A DNA stretch of 64,000 nucleotides from an uncultured bacterium (GCA_903884945.1 CAISGR010000318.1:1-64000); one strand, 5' to 3'. Shown: positions 45,548 to 55,495, counted from the stretch's first letter. A program made the numbers and translations. Notes: a model not told the origin generated them from the sequence alone.

Positions 45548-45760
45548 TCAGTCCTTCCACTGAAACACCTCGTCGAGTGGCTTGCCAAACACCCTGGCGA
45601 TGCGGAACGCGGCTTCGAGCGAAGGCGAATATTTGCCCGCCTCGATCGCCGCGATCGTTTGCCGCGTCATGCCGATCCGCGCACCCAGATCGGCCTGGGT
45701 CATCTCTCCGGCCATGAAGCGCAGCCTACGGATCTGGTTCGCGATAGGGGTGTCAGCCAT
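45548..45760 (-). CDS. Small XRE-type helix-turn-helix regulator
   Basis: A 70-residue protein consisting only of an HTH domain: IANQIRRLRFMAGEMTQADLGARIGMTRQTIAAIEAGKYSPSLEAAFRIARVFGKPLDEVFQW. This is the short Xre type commonly encoded after a multi-helix membrane protein gene, as here. The start is set at MADTPIANQ (45760). It probably represses its own unit through the palindrome near 46450. Confidence 0.85.
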   Translation of the reverse strand: MADTPIANQIRRLRFMAGEMTQADLGARIGMTRQTIAAIEAGKYSPSLEAAFRIARVFGKPLDEVFQWKD

Positions 45761-45959
45761 GCCGGCCGCGCCCGTCGTCGAAGGTGATCGAGCCATGCGG
45801 CGCGGATTCGGTGACGAGCGGTGCCGACGACGCGGCGTTGGTGATCGCCCGGCTGCGATTGCAGAACGAATTGATCATGCCGACCATGTCCAGAGGGCTT
45901 TCTCGCAGAATGGCGTTGCCTGTGCGGGAAGGGCGGATACCGATGGTGATCGGTCCATT

Positions 45960-46424
45960 TCAGCTCCCCCGGCGATAAAGCAACACCAGCGTCCCCGAGC
46001 GGACCAGTTCGGCCAGCACCAGGGACAGTAGCAGCGCGTTGCTGATGACGATCGGCACGACGCTGGACGGCTTGCCACCGAGCCAGGCGGGGGCGGTCGC
46101 CATGGTCAGGGGGGCGACCACTGTCAGCATCGCGACCAGCACGCTGAGCGTGATGAAGGCCGGGCGATAGGCCCGCAGCGCGAATTCCCGGTCGCGATCA
46201 TCCGCGGGCGCGCGCGCTTCGGCGGGTGAGGAGATCGCGAGCACGATGGCCACGACGACTTGCACGACAGTGAGCGCGACCACCGCGAAGATGAAGCTGC
46301 CAACCTCGGTGCTCGTGTCGAAACGAGGTCCTGTGAGCGCCGCCAGGAACCCCAGGAAATACCAGCCCCAGATCGCGACCGTTGCCGCGAGCGAGCCCCA
46401 CAGCATCTTTTCCCGAAACGCCAT
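45960..46424 (-). CDS. Membrane protein paired with the XRE regulator
   Basis: A 154-residue protein with four hydrophobic segments (for example SLAATVAIWGWYFLGFLAAL and ISNALLLSLVLAELV) and a cytoplasmic linker EARAPADDRDREFALRAYR, like the DUF2178-type membrane proteins found with small XRE regulators. ATG 46424 follows GGAGGGAGGA. About 200 bp without a clear gene separates it from the regulator, which is unusual because such pairs are normally adjacent. Confidence 0.75.
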   Translation of the reverse strand: MAFREKMLWGSLAATVAIWGWYFLGFLAALTGPRFDTSTEVGSFIFAVVALTVVQVVVAIVLAISSPAEARAPADDRDREFALRAYRPAFITLSVLVAMLTVVAPLTMATAPAWLGGKPSSVVPIVISNALLLSLVLAELVRSGTLVLLYRRGS

Positions 46425-46448
46425 TCCTCCCTCCTGTGTCAACTCGAT

Positions 46449-46462
46449 ATTACGTAATGTAA
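46449..46462. promoter_or_regulatory. Palindromic operator candidate for the XRE unit
   Basis: The AT-rich gap upstream of the membrane protein contains ATTACGTAAT (perfect palindrome) overlapping TTACGTAATGTAA. It is 25 bp before the leftward ATG and about 100 bp before panB, in an otherwise GC-rich region, which suits an operator or promoter. Confidence 0.45.
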
Positions 46463-46559
46463 ATAATAGTTAACATAGAGTCAAGGTTATAGGACATTGG
46501 AAGCGTGAATGAGGCGGGGCGGCTGGCATCCCCCCGGTTGGGGCGCTATCAGCCTCGCC

Positions 46560-47420
46560 ATGTCCACGACCTTCACGATCGACACCTCGACCAGTCGCGC
46601 GAACCCGACGCCCGCGCCGATGAAACGCCTGACGATCCCGGCGCTCCGCCGGGCAAAGGGCGGCACGCCGCTCGTGATGCTTACCGCCTATACCGTTCGC
46701 ACCGCGCAGCTGCTGGATCCGCACTGCGATCTGTTGCTGGTCGGCGACAGCCTGGGTCAGGTGGTGTACGGGCTGCCGTCCACGGTTCCCGTGACGCTCG
46801 ACATGATGGCCGCGCACGGCGCGGCCGTGGTGCGGGGCAGCTATCACAGCGTCGTCGTCATCGACATGCCGTTCGGCAGCTATGAGGCTTCCCCCGAAAA
46901 GGCGTTCGAAAGTGCCGCCTGGCTGCTCAAGCAGACCGGCGCCGCTGCGGTGAAGATGGAAGGGGGCGAGGCGATGGCGCCTGCCGTCCGCTTCCTCACC
47001 GAGCGCGGCATACCAGTGATGGGGCATGTCGGGCTGACGCCACAGGCGGTGAATATTCTCGGCGGCTATGGCGCGCGTGGCCGTACCAGCGAGGAAGCCG
47101 CGAAGATCGTCGCCGATGCCGTTGCGGTGGCCGAAGCGGGGGCCTTCTCGATCGTGATCGAAGGCGTGGTCGAGCCGATCGCGATCGAGATTACGCGGAA
47201 GGTGGCTTGTCCGACGATCGGCATCGGCGCTTCAGCGCAATGCGATGGGCAGGTGCTGGTGGCCGAGGACATGCTCGGCATGTTCGAGCGGACCGCACGC
47301 TTCGTGAAGCGATTCGATGACCTCGCCGGCCGCATTTCCGCCGCGGTTGAGACCTATGCCGCCGACGTGCGGTCGCGCAGCTTTCCAGGTCCAGAACAGA
47401 CCTACGCACCCAAGGATTGA
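46560..47420 (+). CDS. panB: 3-methyl-2-oxobutanoate hydroxymethyltransferase
   Basis: A 286-residue ketopantoate-forming enzyme of pantothenate synthesis. Typical segments are [62 protein letters not shown] and [25 protein letters not shown] 46560 is used because the upstream ORF extension is not conserved-looking. This marks the start of the core-chromosome part of the window. Confidence 0.95.
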   Translation: MSTTFTIDTSTSRANPTPAPMKRLTIPALRRAKGGTPLVMLTAYTVRTAQLLDPHCDLLLVGDSLGQVVYGLPSTVPVTLDMMAAHGAAVVRGSYHSVVVIDMPFGSYEASPEKAFESAAWLLKQTGAAAVKMEGGEAMAPAVRFLTERGIPVMGHVGLTPQAVNILGGYGARGRTSEEAAKIVADAVAVAEAGAFSIVIEGVVEPIAIEITRKVACPTIGIGASAQCDGQVLVAEDMLGMFERTARFVKRFDDLAGRISAAVETYAADVRSRSFPGPEQTYAPKD

Positions 47421-47477
47421 TCTCTTCCGTTTGCCTGCGGCCATCGCTAAGGTCCGCCCCTTTCCAGCCCAGTCCCG

Positions 47478-48191
47478 ATGGAGCACCCCTTGGCCGTTAC
47501 GCCAAATACCGACGAAGCTTTCCTGCGCGAGGTGGACGAGGAGCTCCGCCGCGATCAGCTGGCGAGCATGTGGACACGCTATGGGCGCTGGCTGATCGCT
47601 GCGATTGTGGCCGGCCTGGCTGCGTTCGGTGGCGTGCTGTACTGGCAATATCACGGCGAGCAGACGGCTAGCGAGCAAGGCGAGAAGCTGCAGGTCGTGT
47701 TCGACGATATCGGCGCGCAGAACCTGGCCGAGGCGAAGAAGCCGCTGGACGAGCTCGCCGCTTCGAAGGTCGCCGGCTACCGAGCATCCGCGCTCTTCAC
47801 GCAGGGCGATCTCCTGCTGGAGAAGCAGGACCTGAAGGGCGCAGCCGCCAAATTTGCCGCCATTGCCGGCGACGCTTCGATTGGGCAGCCGCTGCGCGAT
47901 CTTGCGCTGATCCGCCAGACCAGTGCTGAATTCGATGCGCTGAAGCCGGACGTCGTGGTGAACCGCTTGCGGCCGCTGGCGGTAAAGGGAAGCCCGTGGT
48001 TCGGCAGCGCAGGCGAACTTGTCGGCGTCGCTTACCTTCGTATGAACAAGCCGGAGCTCGCAGCGTCGCTGTTCGGTCAGATCGCCAGCGACGAGACGGT
48101 GCCCGAATCCATCCGTCAACGCGCGGTTCAGATCGCGGGCACCATGGGCGTCGACGCTGTCGGCCCAGCTGAGGAAAAGAAAGCGCAATGA
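47478..48191 (+). CDS. Membrane-anchored tetratricopeptide protein (YfgM-like)
   Basis: A 237-residue protein with one N-terminal transmembrane segment (WLIAAIVAGLAAFGGVLYW) and a periplasmic TPR-like domain (ASALFTQGDLLLEKQDLKGAAAKFAAIA). It stands before bamB with a 4-bp overlap, the same arrangement as YfgM-BamB-Der in other proteobacteria. YfgM-type proteins assist periplasmic folding near the Sec machinery. Confidence 0.88.
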   Translation: MEHPLAVTPNTDEAFLREVDEELRRDQLASMWTRYGRWLIAAIVAGLAAFGGVLYWQYHGEQTASEQGEKLQVVFDDIGAQNLAEAKKPLDELAASKVAGYRASALFTQGDLLLEKQDLKGAAAKFAAIAGDASIGQPLRDLALIRQTSAEFDALKPDVVVNRLRPLAVKGSPWFGSAGELVGVAYLRMNKPELAASLFGQIASDETVPESIRQRAVQIAGTMGVDAVGPAEEKKAQ

Positions 48192-49513
48192 TATACAAGA
48201 ATAGGGCGGCGCTGGCGCTTGCGGCGCTGTTGGCGCTGAGCGCCTGCGGCGTGTTCAAGGGCGGCAAGAAGAAGACCCCGACTCTGGGCGATCGAATTCC
48301 GATCCTTGTCTCGGAGAGTGAAGCCACGGCTGACAAGGCGCTGGCCGACGTGCAGGTATTGCTCCCGCCTCCCGAGGCGAATGAAAGCTGGGCGCAGCCG
48401 GGCGGCAATGCCTCCAAGTCGCTGGGGCAGTTGGCGCTGGGGAGTTCGATTTCGCGTATCTGGAGTGCTTCGATCAATGGCGGATCGAACCGGCAGCGCC
48501 TCGCGGCTGCGCCGGTCGTGGCTGGCGGCAAGCTCTTTGCGATGGATGTCGACGGTGCAGTGCACGCGTTCGCGGCTGACACGGGCGCGCAGGCCTGGAC
48601 GACCAATATCGCCAAAGGTGACAAGAAGACGCGGAGCGCCCGCTTCGGTGGCGGCGTGAGCTTCGATGACGGGAAGGTCTACGCGACCGACGGCCTTGGG
48701 GACGTTGCCGCGCTCGATGCGAACACCGGCACGGTCATCTGGCACGTGAAGCCGGGCGGCCCGCTGCGCGGTGCGCCGACCATTTCCAATGGCAACCTCT
48801 ATGTGCTCAGCCAGGACAACCAGTTGTTCGCGCTTTCCGAGGCCGATGGCTCTGTTGTCTGGACCCAATCCGGATCGCTTGAGACTCAGGGCGTCTTCGG
48901 CGTGGCAGCGCCTGCTGCGAGCCAGGGTACGGTCGTGGCCGGCTTCTCTTCGGGCGAGCTGAACGCCTATCGTTACGAGAATGGCCGCACGCTCTGGCAG
49001 GATGCCCTGTCGCGTTCGAGCATCTCGACCTCGGTTTCCTCGCTCGCCGACATCGATGCCGATCCGGTGATCGATCGCGGTCTGGTCTTTGCGGTCGGGC
49101 AGGGCGGCCGAACGGTCGCGCTCGAGATCGTGTCCGGGCAGCGGATCTGGGAGCAGAATTTCGCCGGCATCTCGACCCCCTGGGTCGCGGGCGAGTGGCT
49201 GTTCCTCGTAACCGATGATGCCCGGCTCGTCTGTCTTGCGCGCGCCACCGGCAAGGTCCGGTGGATTCGCCAGCTGCAGCACTACAAGAAAGAGAAGTCC
49301 CACAAGAATCCGATCACCTGGTACGGTCCGGTGCTTGCAGGAAACCGGCTGATGCTGACCAATTCGCGCGGCGAGATCGCCGCGGTTGCGGCGGATACCG
49401 GTGAAGTCGGCACGGTGATCGACGGCGGCAATTCGTACAGCCTGCCTCCGATCGTGGCGAATTCGACGCTCTATACGCTGGACCAGAAGGGCCGGATTAC
49501 AGCCTATCGTTGA
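48188..49513 (+). CDS. bamB: Outer-membrane assembly lipoprotein BamB
   Basis: A 441-residue lipoprotein with lipobox LSAC (Cys20 region) and PQQ-like propeller blades (VHAFAADTGAQAWTTNIAKG, GDVAALDANTGTVIWHVKPGG, CLARATGKVRWIRQL). It is the BamB subunit of the barrel-assembly machinery. Its place between the TPR protein and der is the usual conserved order. A 10-bp inverted repeat (49522-49564, 23-nt loop) follows the stop. Confidence 0.93.
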   Translation: MIYKNRAALALAALLALSACGVFKGGKKKTPTLGDRIPILVSESEATADKALADVQVLLPPPEANESWAQPGGNASKSLGQLALGSSISRIWSASINGGSNRQRLAAAPVVAGGKLFAMDVDGAVHAFAADTGAQAWTTNIAKGDKKTRSARFGGGVSFDDGKVYATDGLGDVAALDANTGTVIWHVKPGGPLRGAPTISNGNLYVLSQDNQLFALSEADGSVVWTQSGSLETQGVFGVAAPAASQGTVVAGFSSGELNAYRYENGRTLWQDALSRSSISTSVSSLADIDADPVIDRGLVFAVGQGGRTVALEIVSGQRIWEQNFAGISTPWVAGEWLFLVTDDARLVCLARATGKVRWIRQLQHYKKEKSHKNPITWYGPVLAGNRLMLTNSRGEIAAVAADTGEVGTVIDGGNSYSLPPIVANSTLYTLDQKGRITAYR

Positions 49514-49585
49514 GCCCCTGCGCGCGTTCGTTGCCCGATATCATGTCCGGGGTGACGAACGCGCCGTAGCAGGCTAAGGCGCGCC

Positions 49586-50947
49586 ATGCCCAAACTTCCC
49601 GTGGTCGCGATTATCGGCCGGCCCAATGTCGGCAAATCGACACTGTTCAACCGCCTTGTCGGCAAGAAGCTCGCGCTGGTCGACGATCGGCCGGGTGTCA
49701 CCCGCGATCGGCGGGAGGGCGACGCGACGCTGGTCGGCATGGAATTCCGCGTCATCGACACGGCTGGCTATGAGGATGAGGACGCTGCGTCCTTGCCCGG
49801 GCGGATGCGCGCGCAGACAGAGGCGGCCGTCGCTCAGGCCGATGTTGCCCTGTTCCTGATTGACGCCCGGGTTGGCCTGGTGCCGCTCGACGAAGAGATT
49901 GCGCGCTGGCTGCGGGGCTCGAAGACGCCGGTCATCCTGGTCGCCAACAAAGCCGAGGGCCGGGCCGGCGAGAGCGGCATCCTCGAATCGCTATCGCTCG
50001 GCTTCGGTGACCCCGTTGCGCTCTCTGCCGAGCATGGCGAGGGTATGGTCGAACTGTTCGAGGCTTTGCTGCCGCACATCGAGCCCGAGGGGGATGAGGG
50101 TGCGCCCGAAGAGGAAGACGACGAATCGGACAATCCCGACGCACCCTTGAAGCTGGCCATCATCGGTCGACCCAATGCGGGCAAGTCGACTTTGATCAAC
50201 CGGATGCTCGGTGAAGAGCGGTTGATCACTGGCCCGGAGGCGGGGATCACGCGCGATTCGATCGCGATCGACTGGACCTGGGAGGGGCGGGCGGTTCGAC
50301 TGATCGACACCGCGGGCATGCGCAAGCGCGCCAATGTGCAGGACAAGCTCGAGAAGCTTTCGGTTGCCGATGCCCTGCACGCGATCGATTTCGCCGAGGT
50401 GGTCGTCCTGTTGCTCGACGCGACGCGCGGCCTCGAGTCGCAGGATCTGCGCATCGCCGATGCGGCGCTTCAGGAAGGGCGCGCGCTGGTCGTGGCCCTG
50501 AACAAATGGGATGTGGCGGAGAATGCGTCGAGCCTCTTCAACGGCGTCCGTGCGGCGCTTGAAGAGGGCTTGAGCCAGGTCAAGGGCATGCCGCTCCTCA
50601 CCGTGTCCGCTGCGACCGGCAAGGGCATCGACACGCTGATGAAGGTCGCGTTCGAGACGCGCGAGGCCTGGTCGCGCCGTGTCGGTACCGGGGAGCTCAA
50701 TCGCTGGTTCGAGAAGGCGATAGAAGCCAACCCGCCACCCGCCCCCGGCGGCAAGCGAATCAAGCTGCGCTATCTTACGCAGGCCAAGACCAGGCCCCCC
50801 GGTTTCGTGTTGTTCGGCACGCGGGTGGACCAGCTTCCGATGAGCTATCAGCGCTATCTCATCAACGGAATCCGGCGGGATCTGGGCTTTGGCGCAGTTC
50901 CGGTCCGACTGACATTGCGCGCGCCGAAAAACCCTTTCGACCGCTGA
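49586..50947 (+). CDS. der: Ribosome-assembly GTPase Der (EngA)
   Basis: A 453-residue protein with two tandem GTPase domains, each with its own P-loop (GRPNVGKST at about residue 11 and GRPNAGKST at about 193), DTAG and NKxD motifs (NKAEG, NKWDV), and a C-terminal KH-like domain. It is required for 50S subunit maturation. Confidence 0.97.
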   Translation: MPKLPVVAIIGRPNVGKSTLFNRLVGKKLALVDDRPGVTRDRREGDATLVGMEFRVIDTAGYEDEDAASLPGRMRAQTEAAVAQADVALFLIDARVGLVPLDEEIARWLRGSKTPVILVANKAEGRAGESGILESLSLGFGDPVALSAEHGEGMVELFEALLPHIEPEGDEGAPEEEDDESDNPDAPLKLAIIGRPNAGKSTLINRMLGEERLITGPEAGITRDSIAIDWTWEGRAVRLIDTAGMRKRANVQDKLEKLSVADALHAIDFAEVVVLLLDATRGLESQDLRIADAALQEGRALVVALNKWDVAENASSLFNGVRAALEEGLSQVKGMPLLTVSAATGKGIDTLMKVAFETREAWSRRVGTGELNRWFEKAIEANPPPAPGGKRIKLRYLTQAKTRPPGFVLFGTRVDQLPMSYQRYLINGIRRDLGFGAVPVRLTLRAPKNPFDR

Positions 50948-51107
50948 TCGGTCTTTGTTGACGGTGCCCGTGAATTTCGTGGTTAGCCCGATGATTTGCT
51001 GTCGTTTTTGAGACGAACTTCACGGCTGATCGTCAACGCATCATTTACTCCCGCGCCCTATGTAGGGGCAGCATCTTCGCGATCCATGCGCCGCGGAGGA
51101 GGAGACA

Positions 51108-51521
51108 ATGGTGCCATCTCAAGATCGCGGCCTGGTTGATTGGACGGCGTTTTCGCGGGCTCGCAGCGAGCTCGGCGCCGGCTTTGTGCGCATTCTCGGC
51201 TATTTCCGGGAGGATGGCGTCAAGTCCGTCGCCGCGATCGAAGCCGCCATGCGTGCGCGGAACGCCGCTGCGTTGGTGATTCCGGCGCACACGCTGAAAG
51301 GCGAGGCCCGCCAGTTCGGTGCGGAGCCGCTTGGCGCATTGGCGGAGAAGATCGAAACGATTGCCCGCGATTGCGTGGAGAATCGCGATACGCCCGACGA
51401 AGCGCTGGAGCTCGTCGTCGAACTGGGGCCCCTGTTCGAAAATACGCTGCAGATGCTGGAGCGCGAAGCGAACCCGCTGGTGGAGCGCCGTCCCACCTTC
51501 GGGCGTCGCGTCCTCGGCTAG
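51108..51521 (+). CDS. Histidine phosphotransfer (Hpt) protein
   Basis: A 137-residue helical protein with the Hpt motif AHTLKGEARQFGAEPLGALAEKIE, including the phospho-accepting His. It is a free-standing phosphorelay intermediate. It converges with the large coiled-coil gene, and the two stop codons share the palindrome CTAG (51518-51521). Partner kinases could be the PAS kinase at 56605 or the hybrid kinase at 8900. Confidence 0.85.
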   Translation: MVPSQDRGLVDWTAFSRARSELGAGFVRILGYFREDGVKSVAAIEAAMRARNAAALVIPAHTLKGEARQFGAEPLGALAEKIETIARDCVENRDTPDEALELVVELGPLFENTLQMLEREANPLVERRPTFGRRVLG

Positions 51522-53818
51522 CTGCGCAGCCGCTCGATCGCCTGGGCGAGGGCGACATAGAGCTTGCCCATATCCGATGACAGGAGGGTCACGCCAAGCG
51601 GCGACCCGTCACGCTGGGCGAGAATCGCGCGCAGCATCGCCTCGAAATCATGGATGTAGCGATTGACCTGCTCGCGGAACGCCGGGTCGTCGTCGTAGAG
51701 GCGGGCAATCTCGCGCGCTTCCCCGGTATCGAGCAGCCGAACCGCCCGGCGTGTGAAGACGCCGCGATCGCCCTTGAGATAGGCCGACCATGCACTGTCC
51801 GATACTTCGGCCGAGAAGGACTTGGTGATATCGATCGATGCCGAGTTGAGCGATTCGATCAACAGCGACACCCGGCGCGCAAAGGTATCCTTGTCGGCCT
51901 CTTCCCGCTCGGTGCGGGCGTCCTCGATCCGGCTTTCGACCATCGCAGTCGAATCGGCGATCGCGAGCATCTGGCGGGTGAGGCGTTCCGACGCTCGCGA
52001 CGCGGCTTCGGCGGCGGCTTCACCGGCTTCGGCCAGCGCGGAAATCTGCTGTTCGACCGCGGCGGATGAGGCGCGTCGCATCGCCGCCGCGCTTGCCGCT
52101 TCCAGCGCTATCGCTGCCTCGGGGATGACGGTGGCGAGGGTCTCTCGCGCGCGATCAGCCGCGGCACTGGCGGTATCGCGGACGCGCAGCAGGGCCTCCA
52201 CGAGGCGCGGTGCCGCTTCTTCCGCGAAGCGGTGCGTCCGGCCGATGGTTTCCTCGACCATCTCGCCCAGCGCATCCGCCTTGGTCCGCCCGCTGTTGAG
52301 CGTCTCGATGAGCTTCCCCGACAGCTTGTCGAGCGTATCGCGCTGGCCGGCGATGACATGAGCGATCGCCTCGATCGCGTCATGGGTGCTCTCGGCCGCG
52401 GTCACCAGCGCGAGCAATTCGGGCTTGGCGTTGCCGACCACGCGGCGGCTGTCGGAAATCCGGGCATCGAGGCGATTGAGCGCCTCGGGCAATGTCTCGT
52501 CGATCTCGCGCGCGGCGGCATCGAGTGCAACCATCAGCCGCTCCGTCGTGTCGATCGCTGACGTGGCCATGGCATCGCCGGTCTTCAACGCTTCCGTCAT
52601 CGCATCGGCGGAGCCGCCCAGCGCGCTGATCGAAGCCGCCAGCATCTGGGTACGGTCGACCCCCTGAAGATGAAGCGTATCAAGCCGGCCAGACACCTTG
52701 GTGATGCCGCTATCGAGTTCGGCAATGATCGCCTCGCCGGCGCTGCGCTGCTCGCCAAGGCGTGCCGCGATGCGATCGATGATCTCCTCGATCGCCGAAA
52801 TGCGCGACGCCAGCGCCTCGGCGCTGTCGCGACCGGCCCGATCGAGTGCCGCCTGGTTGGTCCCGAGCATTGCAAGCATCGCGTCGCCTTGCGCAGCGAT
52901 ACCCTTTCGCGCTTCGTCGACCGCCGAAGCGGTCCGATCGAGCAATCCGTCGACCGCGGCCGACATCTCGCCGGTGACCGCTTCGAGGCGGGCGCCCGCC
53001 GTCGCGCTGGTCGCTTCCATCCGGGTGATATGGGCGGCAAGCTTCTGCGCGGCCCCGCCAGCGACGGCGTCAGCTTCGCGCCCGCGCTCGGCGAGCGCCA
53101 CCAACTGGGCATCGAGTGCGCTGGCATGGGCGCCCGCACTGATGCCGGTCTCGTCGAGCAGCTTCGCCAGCCCTTCGGTCTCGCCATGCGCCTTGGGCAA
53201 GGTCGCCAGCAAGACGCTCAGGCTGGTCTCTGCCGCGGCGGCGGCGGCGGCGACTTTCCGGGCATGCTCGTCGGCCAGATTGGTCTGGGCCGTCAGGCCG
53301 GTGCCAACGCCGGCGAGCTTGGCGATCGCGCCGTCGCCGATCGCCATCAGCATCGTGGTCTGCTCGGCAAGCCGCGTGCGGTTCGCATCGATCGTGCGCG
53401 ACAGGGCAGCGACGGTCCGTTCAAGGCTTGCGGCCTCGGCGCGCATCGCCTCCGCCGTCCGGCCGAAACGCTTGGCTTCGGCAGTGCTCGAGCGCCGGGC
53501 AAGGACGAGGAGGATCCCGATCAGCGCGGGCGGCACGCATAGCGCGGCGATGAAGCCGGTCAGTTCGATCGGCGCGATCGCCCCCAGGCCCGGCGCAGCG
53601 AGCCACAGCATCGTGCCAATCCAGGCGAACGATAGCAGAATCGCCAGAACGGGGACGATCCAGCCGCCACGCGATCCGTCGTCACTGTCGATCGTTTCGT
53701 GCAGCTCGAGCGGATCGGTCGCCATTTGACCAGGCGCCGGCACCGCTTCAGCGGGCTCGGCGGCGCCGTTCCCGGGTCTGAGGTCGATGATGCGCGAACC
53801 CCCGTTCATTTCCGCCAT
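51518..53818 (-). CDS. Large membrane-anchored coiled-coil protein
   Basis: A 766-residue protein with two N-terminal transmembrane segments (WIVPVLAILLSFAWIGTMLWLA and LTGFIAALCVPPALIGILLVLA), followed by about 550 residues of alanine-rich heptad-type helix and a conserved-looking C-terminal domain (FSAEVSDSAWSAYLKGDRGVFTRRAVRLLD, RYIHDFEAMLRAILAQRDGSPLG). The layout recalls alphaproteobacterial polar or envelope organisers, but I cannot name a family. Divergent from a degenerate Hpt gene. Confidence 0.8.
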   Translation of the reverse strand: MAEMNGGSRIIDLRPGNGAAEPAEAVPAPGQMATDPLELHETIDSDDGSRGGWIVPVLAILLSFAWIGTMLWLAAPGLGAIAPIELTGFIAALCVPPALIGILLVLARRSSTAEAKRFGRTAEAMRAEAASLERTVAALSRTIDANRTRLAEQTTMLMAIGDGAIAKLAGVGTGLTAQTNLADEHARKVAAAAAAAETSLSVLLATLPKAHGETEGLAKLLDETGISAGAHASALDAQLVALAERGREADAVAGGAAQKLAAHITRMEATSATAGARLEAVTGEMSAAVDGLLDRTASAVDEARKGIAAQGDAMLAMLGTNQAALDRAGRDSAEALASRISAIEEIIDRIAARLGEQRSAGEAIIAELDSGITKVSGRLDTLHLQGVDRTQMLAASISALGGSADAMTEALKTGDAMATSAIDTTERLMVALDAAAREIDETLPEALNRLDARISDSRRVVGNAKPELLALVTAAESTHDAIEAIAHVIAGQRDTLDKLSGKLIETLNSGRTKADALGEMVEETIGRTHRFAEEAAPRLVEALLRVRDTASAAADRARETLATVIPEAAIALEAASAAAMRRASSAAVEQQISALAEAGEAAAEAASRASERLTRQMLAIADSTAMVESRIEDARTEREEADKDTFARRVSLLIESLNSASIDITKSFSAEVSDSAWSAYLKGDRGVFTRRAVRLLDTGEAREIARLYDDDPAFREQVNRYIHDFEAMLRAILAQRDGSPLGVTLLSSDMGKLYVALAQAIERLRS

Positions 53819-53890
53819 TTACCATGAATTCCGTTCGCGGAAAGCGAATAGAGAAACCTTCCCTTAAGCGCTTCGCTGTAGGAATGCGAT

Positions 53891-54184
53891 ATGGCGTATG
53901 ATCCCGGTGCAATCGATGCGACGCTGGCGGCGGCAGTGGGCGACGAGCCTGCGCTGATCGCCGAGCTGCGCGAGGCTTTCCTCGATGGCGTGCGGCGCGG
54001 GCTGGACGGCCTCGAGCGCGCCCGCAATGGCGACGAATGGCGCAGCGCGGCGGCTCGGCTGAAGGGCCTGGCGGCGAGCTTCGGCGCGATCCGCCTCATG
54101 GCGATCGCAAACGAGGCGGCAGATTGCGAGCCACAGGACATGAATATGCTCAGGCGCCTGCGTCGCGCGGTGGAGCGCCTCTAG
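53891..54184 (+). CDS. Degenerate Hpt-like protein lacking the phospho-histidine
   Basis: A 97-residue protein with the Hpt core EWRSAAARLKGLAASFGAIRLMAIANEAA. Aligned to the neighbouring Hpt (AHTLKGEARQFGA), the His position holds Ala (AARLKGLAASFGA), so it cannot take the phosphate. It may bind a kinase or receiver as a decoy or structural part. It shares the genomic neighbourhood with the active Hpt and a PAS kinase. Confidence 0.7.
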   Translation: MAYDPGAIDATLAAAVGDEPALIAELREAFLDGVRRGLDGLERARNGDEWRSAAARLKGLAASFGAIRLMAIANEAADCEPQDMNMLRRLRRAVERL

Positions 54185-54296
54185 GCTGGGCCGTATTGGC
54201 TCGGGAGGGCGACCCCCGATCCTGCTGATTCGTGCTTTCGTGCCCGCGATGGCCGGCACCTTTGCCATTGGCGGCTCTTCCGCCTAACAGCCCAGC

Positions 54297-55460
54297 ATGC
54301 TGGCAGGCCTGATTTTCGCGACTGAAGATGCTGACGACCGACCGGGTGTGCTGGCGGCGACCCTGCCGTTCGGCGGGCTCACGCTGATCGAGTTCCAGGC
54401 CCGGCTGCTGGTGGCGGCGGGGGCGTCGCAGATCATCCTCGTTATTGCCCGACTGACTCCGGAGCTCCTGGGCGCCATCAATCGCATCGGCCGTCGCGGG
54501 GTATCGGTCGACGCGATCCGCACGGCGGCGGAAGCGATGGAGAAGCTGCATCCGCTGGCGCGAGTCCTGGTCGTCGCCGATGGGCTGATGACCACCGGAG
54601 AGGTGATGAACCTGATGGCGTCGGAGATCGCCGATGCCTTGCTGGTCACGAACGACCAGGGCGGGAATAGTCGCTTCGAGCGCGTGGGGGCGCTGACGGC
54701 CTGGGCGGGGCTGGCGTTGCTCGATCCGAAGCGGATCGCTGAAGTGGCGGCGATGCCGAAAGATTATGATTTTCAGTCGACCCTGTTGCGTGTCGCCGCC
54801 CAGGCAGGAGCCATGCAGGTGCGGTTGCCGGCTGGCGCCGCCGGGGACGCGCACGGCATCGAGCGCGATTCCCGTCACCTCGCCGAGCGCGGCAAGGCGA
54901 TTTTGTCGGCCTTGATGCCGATGCCGGTGCCGTGGGCCGATCGCTACATCCTTGCACCGCTGGCGCGGCTTGCGCTGCCGCATCTGATCGGCCGCAGCGT
55001 GCCGACCTTCGCCGTTGCAATTGCCGCTGGAATGATCGCGCTGGGTGCCTTTGGCGCGCTCTATTTCGGCTGGGCAATCCCGGGTCTCCTCGTTGTGGTG
55101 CTCGCGATGATCGGCTTCTCGATCGGCATTACGGCTTCGGCGTTGCGCGACGAGACGGTGCAGCGCCGCATCCAGCAGGGCGCCTTGCTCGCGACGCCGG
55201 CCATTGCCGCAGTGCTGCTCGGGCGCGAGTCGGCGGCGGGGCTGGTCGCTGCGGGATCGGGCATCGTGGCGGCCGGTTTGGTCGAACGCGCCGGCGATTC
55301 CCGGATTCGCCGTCGCTGGTGGGCGAGCGCTGCAGCCTATCCCCTGCTGATGCTGCCCTTCGCGATTTTTGGACAGCCCCTGGCCGCCCTGATCGCCGCG
55401 GGATTTTATGCATCGGTCACGTTGAGCGGCGCCATTGAGGCATTTCGCGAAAAGCCTTAG
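54297..55460 (+). CDS. Nucleotidyltransferase-like protein with C-terminal membrane domain
   Basis: A 387-residue protein. The N-terminal ~200 residues look like a nucleotidyltransferase-type Rossmann fold (LPFGGLTLIEFQARLLVAAGASQIILVIARL, VLVVADGLMTTGEVMNLMAS). The rest has four or five hydrophobic segments (RSVPTFAVAIAAGMIALGAFGALYFG onward), recalling two-domain nucleotidyltransferase/CDP-alcohol transferases, but I do not see the CDP-alcohol signature. It is best left as conserved unknown; an envelope-lipid role is possible. Confidence 0.7.
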   Translation: MLAGLIFATEDADDRPGVLAATLPFGGLTLIEFQARLLVAAGASQIILVIARLTPELLGAINRIGRRGVSVDAIRTAAEAMEKLHPLARVLVVADGLMTTGEVMNLMASEIADALLVTNDQGGNSRFERVGALTAWAGLALLDPKRIAEVAAMPKDYDFQSTLLRVAAQAGAMQVRLPAGAAGDAHGIERDSRHLAERGKAILSALMPMPVPWADRYILAPLARLALPHLIGRSVPTFAVAIAAGMIALGAFGALYFGWAIPGLLVVVLAMIGFSIGITASALRDETVQRRIQQGALLATPAIAAVLLGRESAAGLVAAGSGIVAAGLVERAGDSRIRRRWWASAAAYPLLMLPFAIFGQPLAALIAAGFYASVTLSGAIEAFREKP

Positions 55461-55495
55461 GCTGGTCTTAACGACAAATCCCTAAGCCGAGGCGC

